The notes below the pieces were generated by a model. It was not told the origin of the DNA. It did not search any database and was given only the letters and a program-made list of their open reading frames with translations. A stretch of 19,638 nucleotides of DNA from CAYYVJ01 sp964475115. Its GTDB lineage: Bacteria > Bacillota > Clostridia > Lachnospirales > Lachnospiraceae. The DNA lies in NCBI GenBank assembly GCA_964475115.1, contig CAYYVJ010000034.1, positions 1 to 19,638 on the forward strand. Reading direction: 5' to 3'. Of the stretch, positions 1-7,494 are shown in pieces. The stretch's first letter is position 1, and every line of letters begins with the position of its first letter. A program made the position numbers and the translations under genes.

Positions 1-770
1 ACTTTAGACCAGATCGAGCGAGAGAAATCACAAGAACATTTTGTGATGATGATTTTAAAGGATTTGCTAGAGTAAAGAGATTTGAATTAACTTATGTATG
101 TTTTACAAATTATGATATTACCATTGGAAATAAACTAGTTGCTTTTACGAAGGATGCTGTTACGAATACATTCGGTGAATATCTTGCAGCCCACAGTCTA
201 AAACAAGCTAGAATTGCAGAGACAGAAAAATATGCACATGTTACATTTTTCTTTAATGGCGGCGTAGAGAAACCAAATGAAGGAGAAGACCGCATTTTAG
301 TAAATTCTCCAAAGGTAGCTACCTATGACATGAAACCTGAAATGAGTGCATATGAAGTATGTGATAAACTTGTGGGTGCAATTAAAAGTGATAACTATGA
401 TGTAATCATTATAAATTTTGCGAATCCAGACATGGTTGGGCATACAGGTGATCAAAAAGCGGCTATTGCTGCTGTAGAAGCAGTAGATGAGTGTGTTGGA
501 CGTGCACTTGCTGCATTAAAAGAAGTGGGTGGTCAAATGTTCTTATGTGCAGATCATGGTAACGCAGAACAGTTGGTGGATTACGAGACTGGTGAAAACT
601 TTACTGCACATACTACAAATCCAGTACCTTTTATCTTAGTGGAATATGATAAAGATTATACTCTCAAAGAAGATGGTCGTTTATGCGATATCGTTCCAAC
701 TTTAATTGAAATGATGGGCATGGAGCAACCAAAGGAAATGACAGGAGAATCTTTGTTGATTAGAAAATAA
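1..770 (+). CDS. gpmI: 2,3-bisphosphoglycerate-independent phosphoglycerate mutase, 3' part
   Basis: This gene interconverts 3-phosphoglycerate and 2-phosphoglycerate in glycolysis, as a cytosolic two-metal (usually Mn2+) enzyme of the alkaline phosphatase fold. It is 5'-truncated by the window edge; the first complete codon is at position 3 and the frame is open to the TAA at 768-770. About 255 C-terminal residues of an enzyme normally near 510 are visible. Family signatures seen are FRPDRAREITR at the very start, HVTFFFNGGVE, SPKVATYDMKPEMSA, NFANPDMVGHTG and the metal-binding ADHGNAE. The in-frame ATG at 330 is internal, because the conserved sequence runs continuously upstream of it. A terminator follows at once. 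The next glycolytic enzyme, enolase, is encoded downstream after one intervening signalling gene. Identification is near certain. Confidence 0.97.
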   Translation, partial: FRPDRAREITRTFCDDDFKGFARVKRFELTYVCFTNYDITIGNKLVAFTKDAVTNTFGEYLAAHSLKQARIAETEKYAHVTFFFNGGVEKPNEGEDRILVNSPKVATYDMKPEMSAYEVCDKLVGAIKSDNYDVIIINFANPDMVGHTGDQKAAIAAVEAVDECVGRALAALKEVGGQMFLCADHGNAEQLVDYETGENFTAHTTNPVPFILVEYDKDYTLKEDGRLCDIVPTLIEMMGMEQPKEMTGESLLIRK

Positions 771-790
771 AGAATAAATTAATAATTAAG

Positions 791-829
791 AGGCCTATGT
801 GATAATTGAATATTACACATAGGCCTTTT
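791..829 (+). terminator. Rho-independent terminator after gpmI
   Basis: An 11-bp perfect stem pairs AGGCCTATGTG (791-801) with CACATAGGCCT (816-826) across a 14-nt loop. It is followed by a short T run (826-829). The T tract is modest, so some read-through is possible. Confidence 0.8.
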
Positions 830-872
830 GTCCTACTTATTTTTGCCTATTTAGTGAAAAGGGTGGAATTAT

Positions 873-910
873 TTGACACTTGGTGCTAAAATGTAGTTAT
901 GTTTTATAAT
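873..910 (+). promoter_or_regulatory. Probable promoter of the GGDEF/HD-GYP-like gene
   Basis: A perfect -35 hexamer TTGACA lies at 873-878. Two -10 choices exist: TATGTT at 898-903 (19-nt spacer), or a perfect TATAAT at 905-910, whose distance from that -35 (26 nt) is too long. The exact pairing is therefore uncertain, but the region lies between a terminator and a gene start and must hold the promoter if the gene is transcribed separately from gpmI. Confidence 0.45.
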
Positions 911-934
911 TAGGGCGAAGATGGGGTATATTTT

Positions 935-2368
935 ATGAAAGTTTTTGGGGAAGAACTAGGTCAAATTCAAGAAATTATGAACATAGCATCACATACGATA
1001 GGTGTTTCTTTTCATCTTATCAAAGATGACGGCGTATATATTGCAAGTTCTGATAAGTGTTGTGTTTATTTTGAGGAACTGAAATCAGAAGATGGAGAAA
1101 ATAAAGTATGTAAGCAAGTCTTTATACATTTACTTCATGAGATGAAAGAAAACGATATTATGAAATGTCCAGCTACAGGACAAATGTGCAGTAAAATAAA
1201 AGTGAATGATTTGCTTGATGTTCATTATATTATTTGTCAGAACAATTGTAGGGATGAAGTACACTTTAGCAATTACATTGAACTTATTAAATCAGTTTCA
1301 ACTTTAGTATCAAGCCTTATGATAGAAAGAAATGAATTATTAACTAGCACAATCTATGATAAATTAACTGGTGTTTATAGTCGCAATTATTTTGAGGAGA
1401 AGTTGAAAGAACTAGAGAAAAATCGTCAACATCCGATTACAATCGTAACAGGAGATGTTAATAATCTGAAATTGACAAATGATATCTTTGGACATGGACA
1501 AGGAGATTTATTAATAAAAACGATAGCAGATATTATGCGTAGAGAGGCCAAGGATAAATATATTATTGGACGTTGTGGCGGAGATGAAATCAATATTCTA
1601 ATGCCTGATACAACGTATGAAAAAGCAAAAGAATACTGCAATCGCGTTAAGGAGGAATGTTCAAAACAAAATAATGTTATTTTGCCACCTTCCATTGCAT
1701 TTGGAGTATATGAGGTGGATTCTGAAGAAGAAAGTCTTGATAATGGACTTTCACTTTCAGAAGATGAAATGTATAAAGATAAAGTACTGATTAAGGGTAA
1801 TCAGAATCTCTTGGTAAAGATACAGGAATTTTTATATGATATAGAATGTTTATCTGAAAGTTTAGTGAGAGAAACGATCGAAGTGATACGTGGATTTGCA
1901 TTTTATCTGCAACTAGACTATTATTCGATTGCAGATTTATCTATGGCTGCTAGGATACAAGATATTGGAATGGTTATATCACCTAAGGGTGTTACCTTAG
2001 AAGAATATAGTTTATCTGAGCATGAAATAATGGAAATTAAGAAGCATCCAGAGATAGGATATCGAATTGCAAAATTTTATGATGAAAGCTTTGCAGCTGC
2101 TAATACTATATTACAGTCACATGAGTGTTGGAATGGAAGCGGTTACCCTCAAGGATTAAAGGGAACGGATATCTTATTATCTTCAAGAATTTTACATATA
2201 GCGACTACTTTTACAAAATATGTGCATCCTAAGCCACATGGCTATGGACTTAATATAGAAACTGCATTAAACAAGTTATATATGGATGCAGGAGAAAAAT
2301 TCGATCCAAATATAACAGAAAAATTTATATTATTTATGGAAGGAAAAAGTATTGATTCTAAACTATAG
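935..2368 (+). CDS. Diguanylate cyclase-like protein: Cys-rich sensor + GGDEF + degenerate HD-GYP
   Basis: A 477-aa cytosolic protein with no membrane segment visible. Residues 1-125 form a Cys-rich input region (C42, C43, C59, C78, C85, C101, C105), loosely reminiscent of PocR-type sensor domains. A GGDEF domain spans about 138-285, starting at YDKLTGVYSR. Its signature reads RCGGDEI (213-219), so the catalytic GGDE is intact and only the final Phe is changed; no RxxD inhibitory site is seen in the usual place. Residues about 300-465 match HD-GYP domains (HPEIGYRIA, NGSGYPQGLKG). However, the HD pair reads QD (342-343), the HHE motif reads SHE (395-397) and the later Asp is lost. It probably makes c-di-GMP and uses the HD-GYP part as a binding or regulatory module; that is inference. 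The ATG at 935 is preceded by a weak GGGG-type ribosome binding site. It lies alone between gpmI and eno. Confidence 0.85.
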   Translation: MKVFGEELGQIQEIMNIASHTIGVSFHLIKDDGVYIASSDKCCVYFEELKSEDGENKVCKQVFIHLLHEMKENDIMKCPATGQMCSKIKVNDLLDVHYIICQNNCRDEVHFSNYIELIKSVSTLVSSLMIERNELLTSTIYDKLTGVYSRNYFEEKLKELEKNRQHPITIVTGDVNNLKLTNDIFGHGQGDLLIKTIADIMRREAKDKYIIGRCGGDEINILMPDTTYEKAKEYCNRVKEECSKQNNVILPPSIAFGVYEVDSEEESLDNGLSLSEDEMYKDKVLIKGNQNLLVKIQEFLYDIECLSESLVRETIEVIRGFAFYLQLDYYSIADLSMAARIQDIGMVISPKGVTLEEYSLSEHEIMEIKKHPEIGYRIAKFYDESFAAANTILQSHECWNGSGYPQGLKGTDILLSSRILHIATTFTKYVHPKPHGYGLNIETALNKLYMDAGEKFDPNITEKFILFMEGKSIDSKL

Positions 2369-2381
2369 GTCATGCTATAAT
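2352..2381 (+). promoter_or_regulatory. Candidate promoter for eno
   Basis: TTGATT (2352-2357), 18-nt spacer, TATAAT (2376-2381). The -35 lies inside the last codons of the preceding gene. A second TATAAT at 2420-2425 lacks a good -35. Because no terminator separates the two genes, eno may also be reached by read-through. Confidence 0.45.
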
Positions 2382-2459
2382 TAAGGCTAAGAAATTAGTT
2401 ATATTACTTATTTTTACCATATAATAATGCAAGGGAAAAGTCCCGAAGGAGGTTATTTA

Positions 2460-3755
2460 ATGAATAATTATAATGAGATAATAGACGTATATGCAAGGGA
2501 GATTCTTGATTCACGTGGAAACCCTACTTTAGAAGCAGAGGTTACCTTAGAAGATGGTTCTGTTGGACGAGCTGCGGTACCTTCAGGTGCTTCTACTGGT
2601 CAGTTCGAAGCGGTTGAGCTTAGAGATGGTGGCGACCGTTACAAAGGCCTTGGTGTAGAGAATGCTGTTAAAAATGTGAATGAAGACTTGGCTGATTTGC
2701 TAGTTGGAGAAAATGTATACGACCAGACTTATCTAGATAATTTAATGATAGAAGAGGATGGAACAGATAATAAGGCTAATTTAGGCGCAAATGCAATTTT
2801 AGGAGTATCTATGGCAATAGCAAAAGCTGCTGCTAATTCCTTAGATTTACCTTTGTATAAATATCTTGGTGGAATTAATGGAAAGAGACTTCCAGTGCCT
2901 ATGATGAATATCTTAAATGGTGGTGAACATGCTGATAATACAGTAGATTTACAAGAATTTATGATTATGCCGGTAGGAGCAGAAAACTTTAAAGAATGTG
3001 TTCGTATGTGTGCTGAAATCTATCATACTTTAAAGAAAATTTTAAAGGGTAGAGGTTTATCTACAGCTGTTGGTGATGAAGGTGGTTTCGCACCAGATTT
3101 AGCTTCTTCCCAGGAAGTATTGGCACTTATCGTAGAAGCTATTAAAGCTGCTGGTTTTGAACCAGGCAAGGATGTTAGAATTGCTTTAGATGCTGCAGCT
3201 AGTGAACTATTTGATGAAGAAACCAAGACTTATTATTTCCCAGGTGAAAGTAAGATGTCAGGAAAAGAAGTTAGAAGAACAGCAGAAGAAATGGTTGATT
3301 ACTTTGAAGCTCTTGTAAATGAATTTCCGATTATATCTATTGAAGACGGGTTGTTTGAAGATGATTGGGATGGTTGGAAGCTGTTAACAGATCGCTTAGG
3401 TAAGAGAATTCAGTTAGTAGGTGATGATTTATTTGTAACGAATACAGCACGCCTTAAAAAAGGAATTGATTTAGGTATCGCAAATGCAATATTGGTTAAA
3501 GTAAATCAAATCGGATCTTTAACAGAAGCTTTTGATGCAATAGAAATGGCACATAAAGCGGGATATAACACAATTATTTCCCATCGTTCTGGAGAAACAT
3601 CTGATACAACAATTGCAGATATTGCAGTAGCTGTAAATTCAGGGCAAATAAAGACAGGTGCTCCTTGTCGTTCAGATCGTACCGAAAAATATAACCAACT
3701 GCTAAGAATCGAAGACGAGTTGGGTGATGAAGCAAAATTTAATAATCCTTTCTAA
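2460..3755 (+). CDS. eno: Enolase
   Basis: Converts 2-phosphoglycerate to phosphoenolpyruvate, the step after GpmI; a cytosolic Mg2+ enzyme. The product is 431 aa, the usual length. Visible active-site elements are the loop SGASTGQ (42-48), NGGEHADN (153-160), catalytic Glu in VGDEGG (E207), metal ligands D244, E295 (SIEDG) and D322 (GDDLFVTN), catalytic Lys in ILVKVNQIGS (K347), and SHRSGET (374-380) with K398 near the end. The start is set at 2460 because AAGGAGGT (2446-2453) lies six bases upstream and MNNYNEIIDVYAREILDSRGNPT matches family N termini in its later part. An in-frame ATG at 2427 would add 11 residues read through the ribosome binding site. No terminator is obvious between eno and secG. 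Confidence 0.98.
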   Translation: MNNYNEIIDVYAREILDSRGNPTLEAEVTLEDGSVGRAAVPSGASTGQFEAVELRDGGDRYKGLGVENAVKNVNEDLADLLVGENVYDQTYLDNLMIEEDGTDNKANLGANAILGVSMAIAKAAANSLDLPLYKYLGGINGKRLPVPMMNILNGGEHADNTVDLQEFMIMPVGAENFKECVRMCAEIYHTLKKILKGRGLSTAVGDEGGFAPDLASSQEVLALIVEAIKAAGFEPGKDVRIALDAAASELFDEETKTYYFPGESKMSGKEVRRTAEEMVDYFEALVNEFPIISIEDGLFEDDWDGWKLLTDRLGKRIQLVGDDLFVTNTARLKKGIDLGIANAILVKVNQIGSLTEAFDAIEMAHKAGYNTIISHRSGETSDTTIADIAVAVNSGQIKTGAPCRSDRTEKYNQLLRIEDELGDEAKFNNPF

Positions 3756-3790
3756 GTATATAAAAGCAATCTAGTGTAAGTTATAGGAGT

Positions 3791-3814
3791 GCATAGCAGC
3801 ATAGAAGCATAACA
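3791..3814 (+). repeat. Three 8-nt imperfect tandem repeats in the eno–secG gap
   Basis: Three consecutive octamers read GCATAGCA, GCATAGAA and GCATAACA. They sit inside a possible long-range stem (TAGGA-GTG near 3784-3791 with CAC-A-TCCTA near 3840-3848). Function unknown; the array is small enough to be chance or slippage. Confidence 0.5.
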
Positions 3815-3832
3815 GTAAAAGTATAAAAGTGC

Positions 3833-3859
3833 TTGTAAACACATCCTATTTGTGATAAT
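3833..3859 (+). promoter_or_regulatory. Candidate promoter for secG
   Basis: TTGTAA (3833-3838), 15-nt spacer, then GATAAT (3854-3859) preceded by TG at 3851-3852 (extended -10). It lies about 30 nt upstream of the secG ribosome binding site. Confidence 0.4.
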
Positions 3860-3890
3860 ATATAAAATGTTTGACTGTAGGAGGTGTAGT

Positions 3891-4127
3891 ATGGATATAT
3901 TGAGAATTATTTTAACTGTTATATTTGCTCTAATCTGTTTAGGATTAGTAGTAATCGTATTACTTCAAGAAGGAAAATCAGCAGGTTTAGGAGCAATTAG
4001 CGGTGCAGCGGAATCTTATTGGGGAAAAAACAAAGGACGTTCTATGGAAGGTGCCCTTTCAAAATTCACAAAGTTTCTTGCAATCGCGTTTGTTTTATTT
4101 GCTTTAATTTTGAATTTGAACTTTTAA
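3891..4127 (+). CDS. secG: Preprotein translocase subunit SecG
   Basis: SecG is the small non-essential partner of SecY and SecE in the membrane protein-export channel. The product is 78 aa, the normal size, with two hydrophobic helices (about 4-24 and 57-76). They flank the family-typical cytoplasmic loop LLQEGKSAGLGAISGA followed by SYWGKNKGRSMEG. The start at 3891 is chosen because AGGAGG (3879-3884) lies six bases upstream. A longer in-frame reading from GTG 3852 would add 13 residues with a Cys/Arg-rich stretch foreign to SecG and would read through the ribosome binding site. The gene ends in a good terminator. The order eno–secG–rnr–smpB is common in Firmicutes. Confidence 0.95.
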   Translation: MDILRIILTVIFALICLGLVVIVLLQEGKSAGLGAISGAAESYWGKNKGRSMEGALSKFTKFLAIAFVLFALILNLNF

Positions 4128-4138
4128 TAGCCAAAAAG

Positions 4139-4168
4139 AAAAACACTCTTGTAATAGAGTGTTTTTTT
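4139..4168 (+). terminator. Rho-independent terminator after secG
   Basis: An 11-bp perfect stem pairs AAAAACACTCT (4139-4149) with AGAGTGTTTTT (4156-4166). The loop is six bases (TGTAAT), and the T run extends to 4168. Confidence 0.85.
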
Positions 4169-4180
4169 GCATAAAATGGA

Positions 4181-4186
4181 TATAAT
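4181..4186 (+). promoter_or_regulatory. Probable -10 box of the rnr promoter
   Basis: A perfect TATAAT lies 13 bases after the secG terminator. The -35 would fall on the terminator's 3' arm (AGTGTT at 4158-4163, 17-nt spacer) and matches poorly. Transcription would start near 4192, so the RNA would begin almost directly with the first leader hairpin. Confidence 0.45.
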
Positions 4187-4194
4187 ACAATGAA

Positions 4195-4270
4195 GCAGAA
4201 ATACTTGCTTGCAAGGGTATTTCTGCGAATGTCGATCATGAATCTTTGATTCATGATATGGCTACCATAT
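4195..4270 (+). promoter_or_regulatory. Three-hairpin 5' leader of rnr
   Basis: Three perfect inverted repeats follow one another. GCAGAAATAC (4195-4204) pairs with GTATTTCTGC (4217-4226). ATCATGAATC (4235-4244) pairs with GATTCATGAT (4248-4257) over a TTT loop. ATATGG (4256-4261) pairs with CCATAT (4265-4270) over a CTA loop; it shares two bases with the second stem. None has a T run, so these are not terminators. The last stem ends five bases before the rnr ribosome binding site (AAGGAG, 4275-4280). Confidence 0.75.
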
Positions 4271-4287
4271 GAAAAAGGAGTGAGGGT

Positions 4288-6477
4288 GTGAGTAACGAAT
4301 TGATAAATGATAAAAGGAAAATTATTATAGATATAGTAAATGACCCAAATTATGTTCCTATGAAAGTAAAGGAGCTGGCAATGATATTGCAAGTTCCTCG
4401 CAAAGATAGAGAAGAGTTTAAAATGGTTTTGAATGGATTGGTTGCTACTGGTAAACTGAATTTGTCTAGAAAAGGAAAATATACAAAATCAGTTGAAGCA
4501 GCATTGGTTGGAACATTTGAAGCTACTACTAGAGGTTTTGGTTTTGTATCTATAGAAGGCGAAGAAGAAGATGTTTTTATTAAAGAAAGTAGTGTAAATG
4601 GAGCCTTAAATAAAGATACGGTTCAGATTATTATATTACCAGAATCAGGTGGAAAACGAAGAGAAGGAGAAGTAGTTAAGATTATTTCTCGTGGAATTAC
4701 AGAAATCGTAGGCATATACCAAAAAAGTAAAAATTTTGGTTTTGTTATTTCCGATAACTTGAAGTTTTCAAAGGATATCTATGTCCCAATTGAACGTTCC
4801 AAGGGTGCGGTAACAGGACACAAAGTGGTTGTGAAAATAACCGATTATGGAAGTAAGACAAAAAAGCCTGAAGGAATTGTAACGGAGATTATTGGCCATA
4901 TTAATGATCCTGGTACAGACATTATGTCAATTGTAAAAGCATATGATATACCTGTAGACTTTCCAGATAAGGTATTGAAGCAAATCGAGACCATTCCGAA
5001 TGAAGTTTCTAATGAGGATATGGCTGGCAGAATGGATATTAGAGATTGGCAAATGGTAACCATAGATGGCGAAGATGCAAAAGATTTGGATGATGCGATT
5101 ACCTTGACAAGAGAAAAAGAGCGTTATATATTAGGTGTTCATATTGCAGACGTAACTCATTATGTTACAGAAGGAAGTCCACTTGACGAGGAAGCGCTAA
5201 AGCGCGGAACAAGTGTTTACTTAGTGGATCGTGTTATTCCCATGCTTCCACATAAACTTTCCAACGGTATTTGTTCTTTGAATTCTGGCGTTGATCGATT
5301 GGCTTTAAGTTGTATTATGGAAATAGACTTGAAGGGAAATGTCATTGAATATAAGGTGGCAGAAACAATTGTTAATGTGAATCGTAGAATGAGCTATACA
5401 AGTGTAAAGAAAATTCTCGAAGATAAGGATGAAGAAGAAATAAAAGAATATTCGGAATTAGTTCCGATGTTTGAAAATATGAAAGAATTAGCAGATATTT
5501 TTCGTGAGAAAAGGAAGCAAAGAGGCTCTATTGATTTTGATTTTCCTGAGACAAAGATAATTTTGGATGAAAAAGGAAAGCCAGTTGATATAAAGCCATA
5601 TGAAAGAAATAGCGCTACAAAAATTATTGAAGACTTTATGATTGTAACCAATGAGGCAATTGCGGAAGACTTTTTCTGGCAAGAGTTACCTTTTGTATAT
5701 CGTACTCATGATACACCAGATGCTGAAAAAATCCAGGCACTTGAAATATTTATAAATAATTTTGGTTATGGAATTAAGAATGCAAAAGAAGGGATTCATC
5801 CAAAAGAACTTCAAAAGTTACTAGCTAGAATTGAAGACTCTCCAGAGGAGGCATTGATTAGTAGGCTTACCCTTCGTTCTATGAAGCAAGCAAAATATAC
5901 GACAGTGAATTCAGGACACTTTGGCCTATCATCAAAATATTATTGCCATTTCACATCACCAATTAGAAGATATCCTGATTTACAAATTCATAGGATTATA
6001 AAAGAAAACTTACGTGGTGGAATAAGTGAAAAAAGAGTTAGACATTATGAAAAAATCCTTACGGAAGTTGCAACGCGTTCAAGTCTTACAGAAAGACGTG
6101 CAGATGAGGCGGAGAGAGACACAGAAAAACTAAAGAAAGTAGAATATATGTCGAAACGTATTGGTCAGGAGTATGAGGGTATTATTTCTGGAATCACCAA
6201 TTATGGCATGTATGTGGAATTACCAAATACCGTAGAAGGTATGATACATGTGACATCATTAAAAGATGATTATTATTTTTATGATGATGAAAAATATGAG
6301 ATGATAGGCGAGAAAACTCGCAAAGTATATAAATTGGGAGAAAAGATTAAGATTGTAGTTACTGCTGCAGACAAGATTCAACGAACCATTGATTTTGAGC
6401 CAGTGGAAAGCTACGAAGAGGAAGAGGGTATTATAAATTATGGCGAAAGAGAACATGAAATTAATAGCGAACAATAA
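4288..6477 (+). CDS. rnr: Ribonuclease R
   Basis: A processive 3'-to-5' exoribonuclease that degrades structured RNA, non-stop mRNA and rRNA fragments. The 729-aa protein has an N-terminal winged-helix-like segment (about 1-65), two OB/cold-shock-type domains (about 72-200; RGFGFVSIEGEEEDVFI is the first), the RNB catalytic domain (about 248-575) and an S1 domain (about 626-707, starting GQEYEGIISGITNYGMYVEL). The Mg2+-binding aspartates are in DGEDAKDLDDA (260-270), and HFTSPIRRYPDLQIHR is also present. The start is GTG 4288, with AAGGAG seven bases upstream. The C-terminal tail is short and acidic, unlike the Lys-rich tail of E. coli RNase R. The last 38 nt overlap smpB, which suggests translational coupling. 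A structured leader precedes it. Confidence 0.97.
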   Translation: MSNELINDKRKIIIDIVNDPNYVPMKVKELAMILQVPRKDREEFKMVLNGLVATGKLNLSRKGKYTKSVEAALVGTFEATTRGFGFVSIEGEEEDVFIKESSVNGALNKDTVQIIILPESGGKRREGEVVKIISRGITEIVGIYQKSKNFGFVISDNLKFSKDIYVPIERSKGAVTGHKVVVKITDYGSKTKKPEGIVTEIIGHINDPGTDIMSIVKAYDIPVDFPDKVLKQIETIPNEVSNEDMAGRMDIRDWQMVTIDGEDAKDLDDAITLTREKERYILGVHIADVTHYVTEGSPLDEEALKRGTSVYLVDRVIPMLPHKLSNGICSLNSGVDRLALSCIMEIDLKGNVIEYKVAETIVNVNRRMSYTSVKKILEDKDEEEIKEYSELVPMFENMKELADIFREKRKQRGSIDFDFPETKIILDEKGKPVDIKPYERNSATKIIEDFMIVTNEAIAEDFFWQELPFVYRTHDTPDAEKIQALEIFINNFGYGIKNAKEGIHPKELQKLLARIEDSPEEALISRLTLRSMKQAKYTTVNSGHFGLSSKYYCHFTSPIRRYPDLQIHRIIKENLRGGISEKRVRHYEKILTEVATRSSLTERRADEAERDTEKLKKVEYMSKRIGQEYEGIISGITNYGMYVELPNTVEGMIHVTSLKDDYYFYDDEKYEMIGEKTRKVYKLGEKIKIVVTAADKIQRTIDFEPVESYEEEEGIINYGEREHEINSEQ

Positions 6478-6904
6478 AAAAGCATACCATGAATATTTTA
6501 TTGAAGATACCTATGAAGCTGGTTTGGTTTTACATGGAACTGAAGTAAAGTCATTAAGAATGGGGAAATGTAGTATTAAAGAATCTTTTATTCGTGTTGA
6601 AGGAAATGAAGTCTTTATTTATGGTATGCATATTAGTCCATATGAAAAAGGAAATATTTTCAATAAAGATCCTTTACGAGTAAAAAAATTATTACTGCAT
6701 AATTATGAGATTAACAAAATGAGAGGGCAAATAGCAGAAAAAGGTTATACTATTGTTCCTCTTAAGGTATATATAAAAGGTAATTTGATGAAAATTGAAA
6801 TAGGGTTGGCAAAAGGTAAAAAACTATATGACAAGCGCCAAGACATTGCAAAAAAGGATCAAAAAAGAGAAGCTGAAAAAGAATTTAAAATAAAAAATTT
6901 ATAA
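6440..6904 (+). CDS. smpB: SsrA-binding protein SmpB
   Basis: SmpB binds the tRNA-like domain of tmRNA and delivers it to stalled ribosomes. The 154-aa product has the family hallmarks: NNKKAYHEYFIEDTYEAG near the N terminus, GTEVKSLRMGKCSIKESF, and the basic C-terminal tail starting GKKLYDKRQDIAKKD, which mimics the anticodon and reads the empty A site. The start at ATG 6440 gives the usual family length and has a weak AAGAGGG 11 bases upstream. An ATG at 6455 is the only close alternative and has no better ribosome binding site. The gene begins inside rnr, and its RNA partner ssrA lies 84 bases after its stop, so RNase R, SmpB and tmRNA are encoded side by side. Confidence 0.96.
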   Translation: MAKENMKLIANNKKAYHEYFIEDTYEAGLVLHGTEVKSLRMGKCSIKESFIRVEGNEVFIYGMHISPYEKGNIFNKDPLRVKKLLLHNYEINKMRGQIAEKGYTIVPLKVYIKGNLMKIEIGLAKGKKLYDKRQDIAKKDQKREAEKEFKIKNL

Positions 6905-6928
6905 GATTATGAAAATTTTGTGTAAAAC

Positions 6929-6957
6929 TTGACGGATGAGCATAGAATGATTATAAT
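6929..6957 (+). promoter_or_regulatory. ssrA promoter
   Basis: TTGACG (6929-6934), 17-nt spacer, perfect TATAAT (6952-6957). It starts 24 bases after smpB ends and 32 bases before the mature tmRNA 5' end. That predicts a 5' leader of roughly 25 nt, as expected for RNase P processing. Confidence 0.85.
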
Positions 6958-6988
6958 TAAATTAGATCGTTTGTAAAACCATTTCAAC

Positions 6989-7347
6989 GGGGTTGTCTTG
7001 GTTTCGACGGGGATTTTGAAATTAAGGAAGCCATCTGCGGGCGGTACCGCATTAGTAAACCGAACTTAAATTTAAACGCAGACGATAATTTAGCGTACGC
7101 TGCCTAATGGCAGCTGTCTGACTTAAAGCACCTACACTTTAAGAACCAGGCATCGATTTTGTGGGAAACGACATATACAAAGCTTTGAGTATGTGGGCGT
7201 ATTATGAAGCTACTGAAACCATAAGCCTGTCATTAGGCGTTTGGCAGAGGGAAAAGTCTATCTTAGGATAGACATAAAATAATGACTATGATGGAAGAAG
7301 CTTAATGGATGGGTTTTCGGACAGGGGTTCGATTCCCCTCAGCTCCA
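6989..7347 (+). ncRNA. ssrA: Transfer-messenger RNA (tmRNA)
   Basis: tmRNA acts as alanyl-tRNA and then as a short mRNA to tag proteins on stalled ribosomes for proteolysis. The 5' end GGGGTTG pairs with CAGCTCC at the 3' end (7340-7346) to form the 7-bp acceptor stem. This includes the G3·U pair that marks it for alanyl-tRNA synthetase. The T arm is GGGG-TTCGATT-CCCC (7324-7338). The 5' conserved GTCTTGGTTTCGACGGGG is present. The tag frame starts at resume codon GCA (7078-7080) and reads ADDNLAYAA followed by TAA (7105-7107), ending in the expected protease-recognised hydrophobic AA. Downstream sequence is rich in paired segments, as for pseudoknots. The 3' CCA is not encoded; the discriminator A is 7347. 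The length of about 359 nt is normal. Confidence 0.97.
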
Positions 7348-7360
7348 TAGTATTGAGATA

Positions 7361-7397
7361 AGTCTTAAGGATGATACATACCTTGAGACTTTTTTTA
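7361..7397 (+). terminator. ssrA terminator
   Basis: AGTCTTAAGG (7361-7370) pairs with CCTTGAGACT (7381-7390) with one G·U pair and a 10-base loop, followed by an eight-T run (7390-7397). Confidence 0.92.
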
Positions 7398-7447
7398 TTA
7401 ATAGATAATTTCTCTGAATTATTTTTCACAAAATAAACATAGACACT

Positions 7448-7456
7448 TGTTATACT
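7448..7456 (+). promoter_or_regulatory. Extended -10 promoter of the two-component operon
   Basis: TG-T-TATACT (7448-7456) is an extended -10 element about 28 bases upstream of the ribosome binding site GGGAGGT (7484-7490). No good -35 lies at the normal distance, which is tolerated in extended -10 promoters. Confidence 0.5.
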
Positions 7457-7494
7457 AAAAATAATAAATTACTTACATTTAATGGGAGGTAGCT

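Noticed and set aside
2427..2459. Upstream in-frame ATG for enolase
   Set aside because: It would place the strong AAGGAGGT inside the gene and add residues that enolases do not have.
3852..3890. GTG start extending SecG by 13 residues
   Set aside because: The extension reads through the ribosome binding site and promoter region and does not fit SecG.
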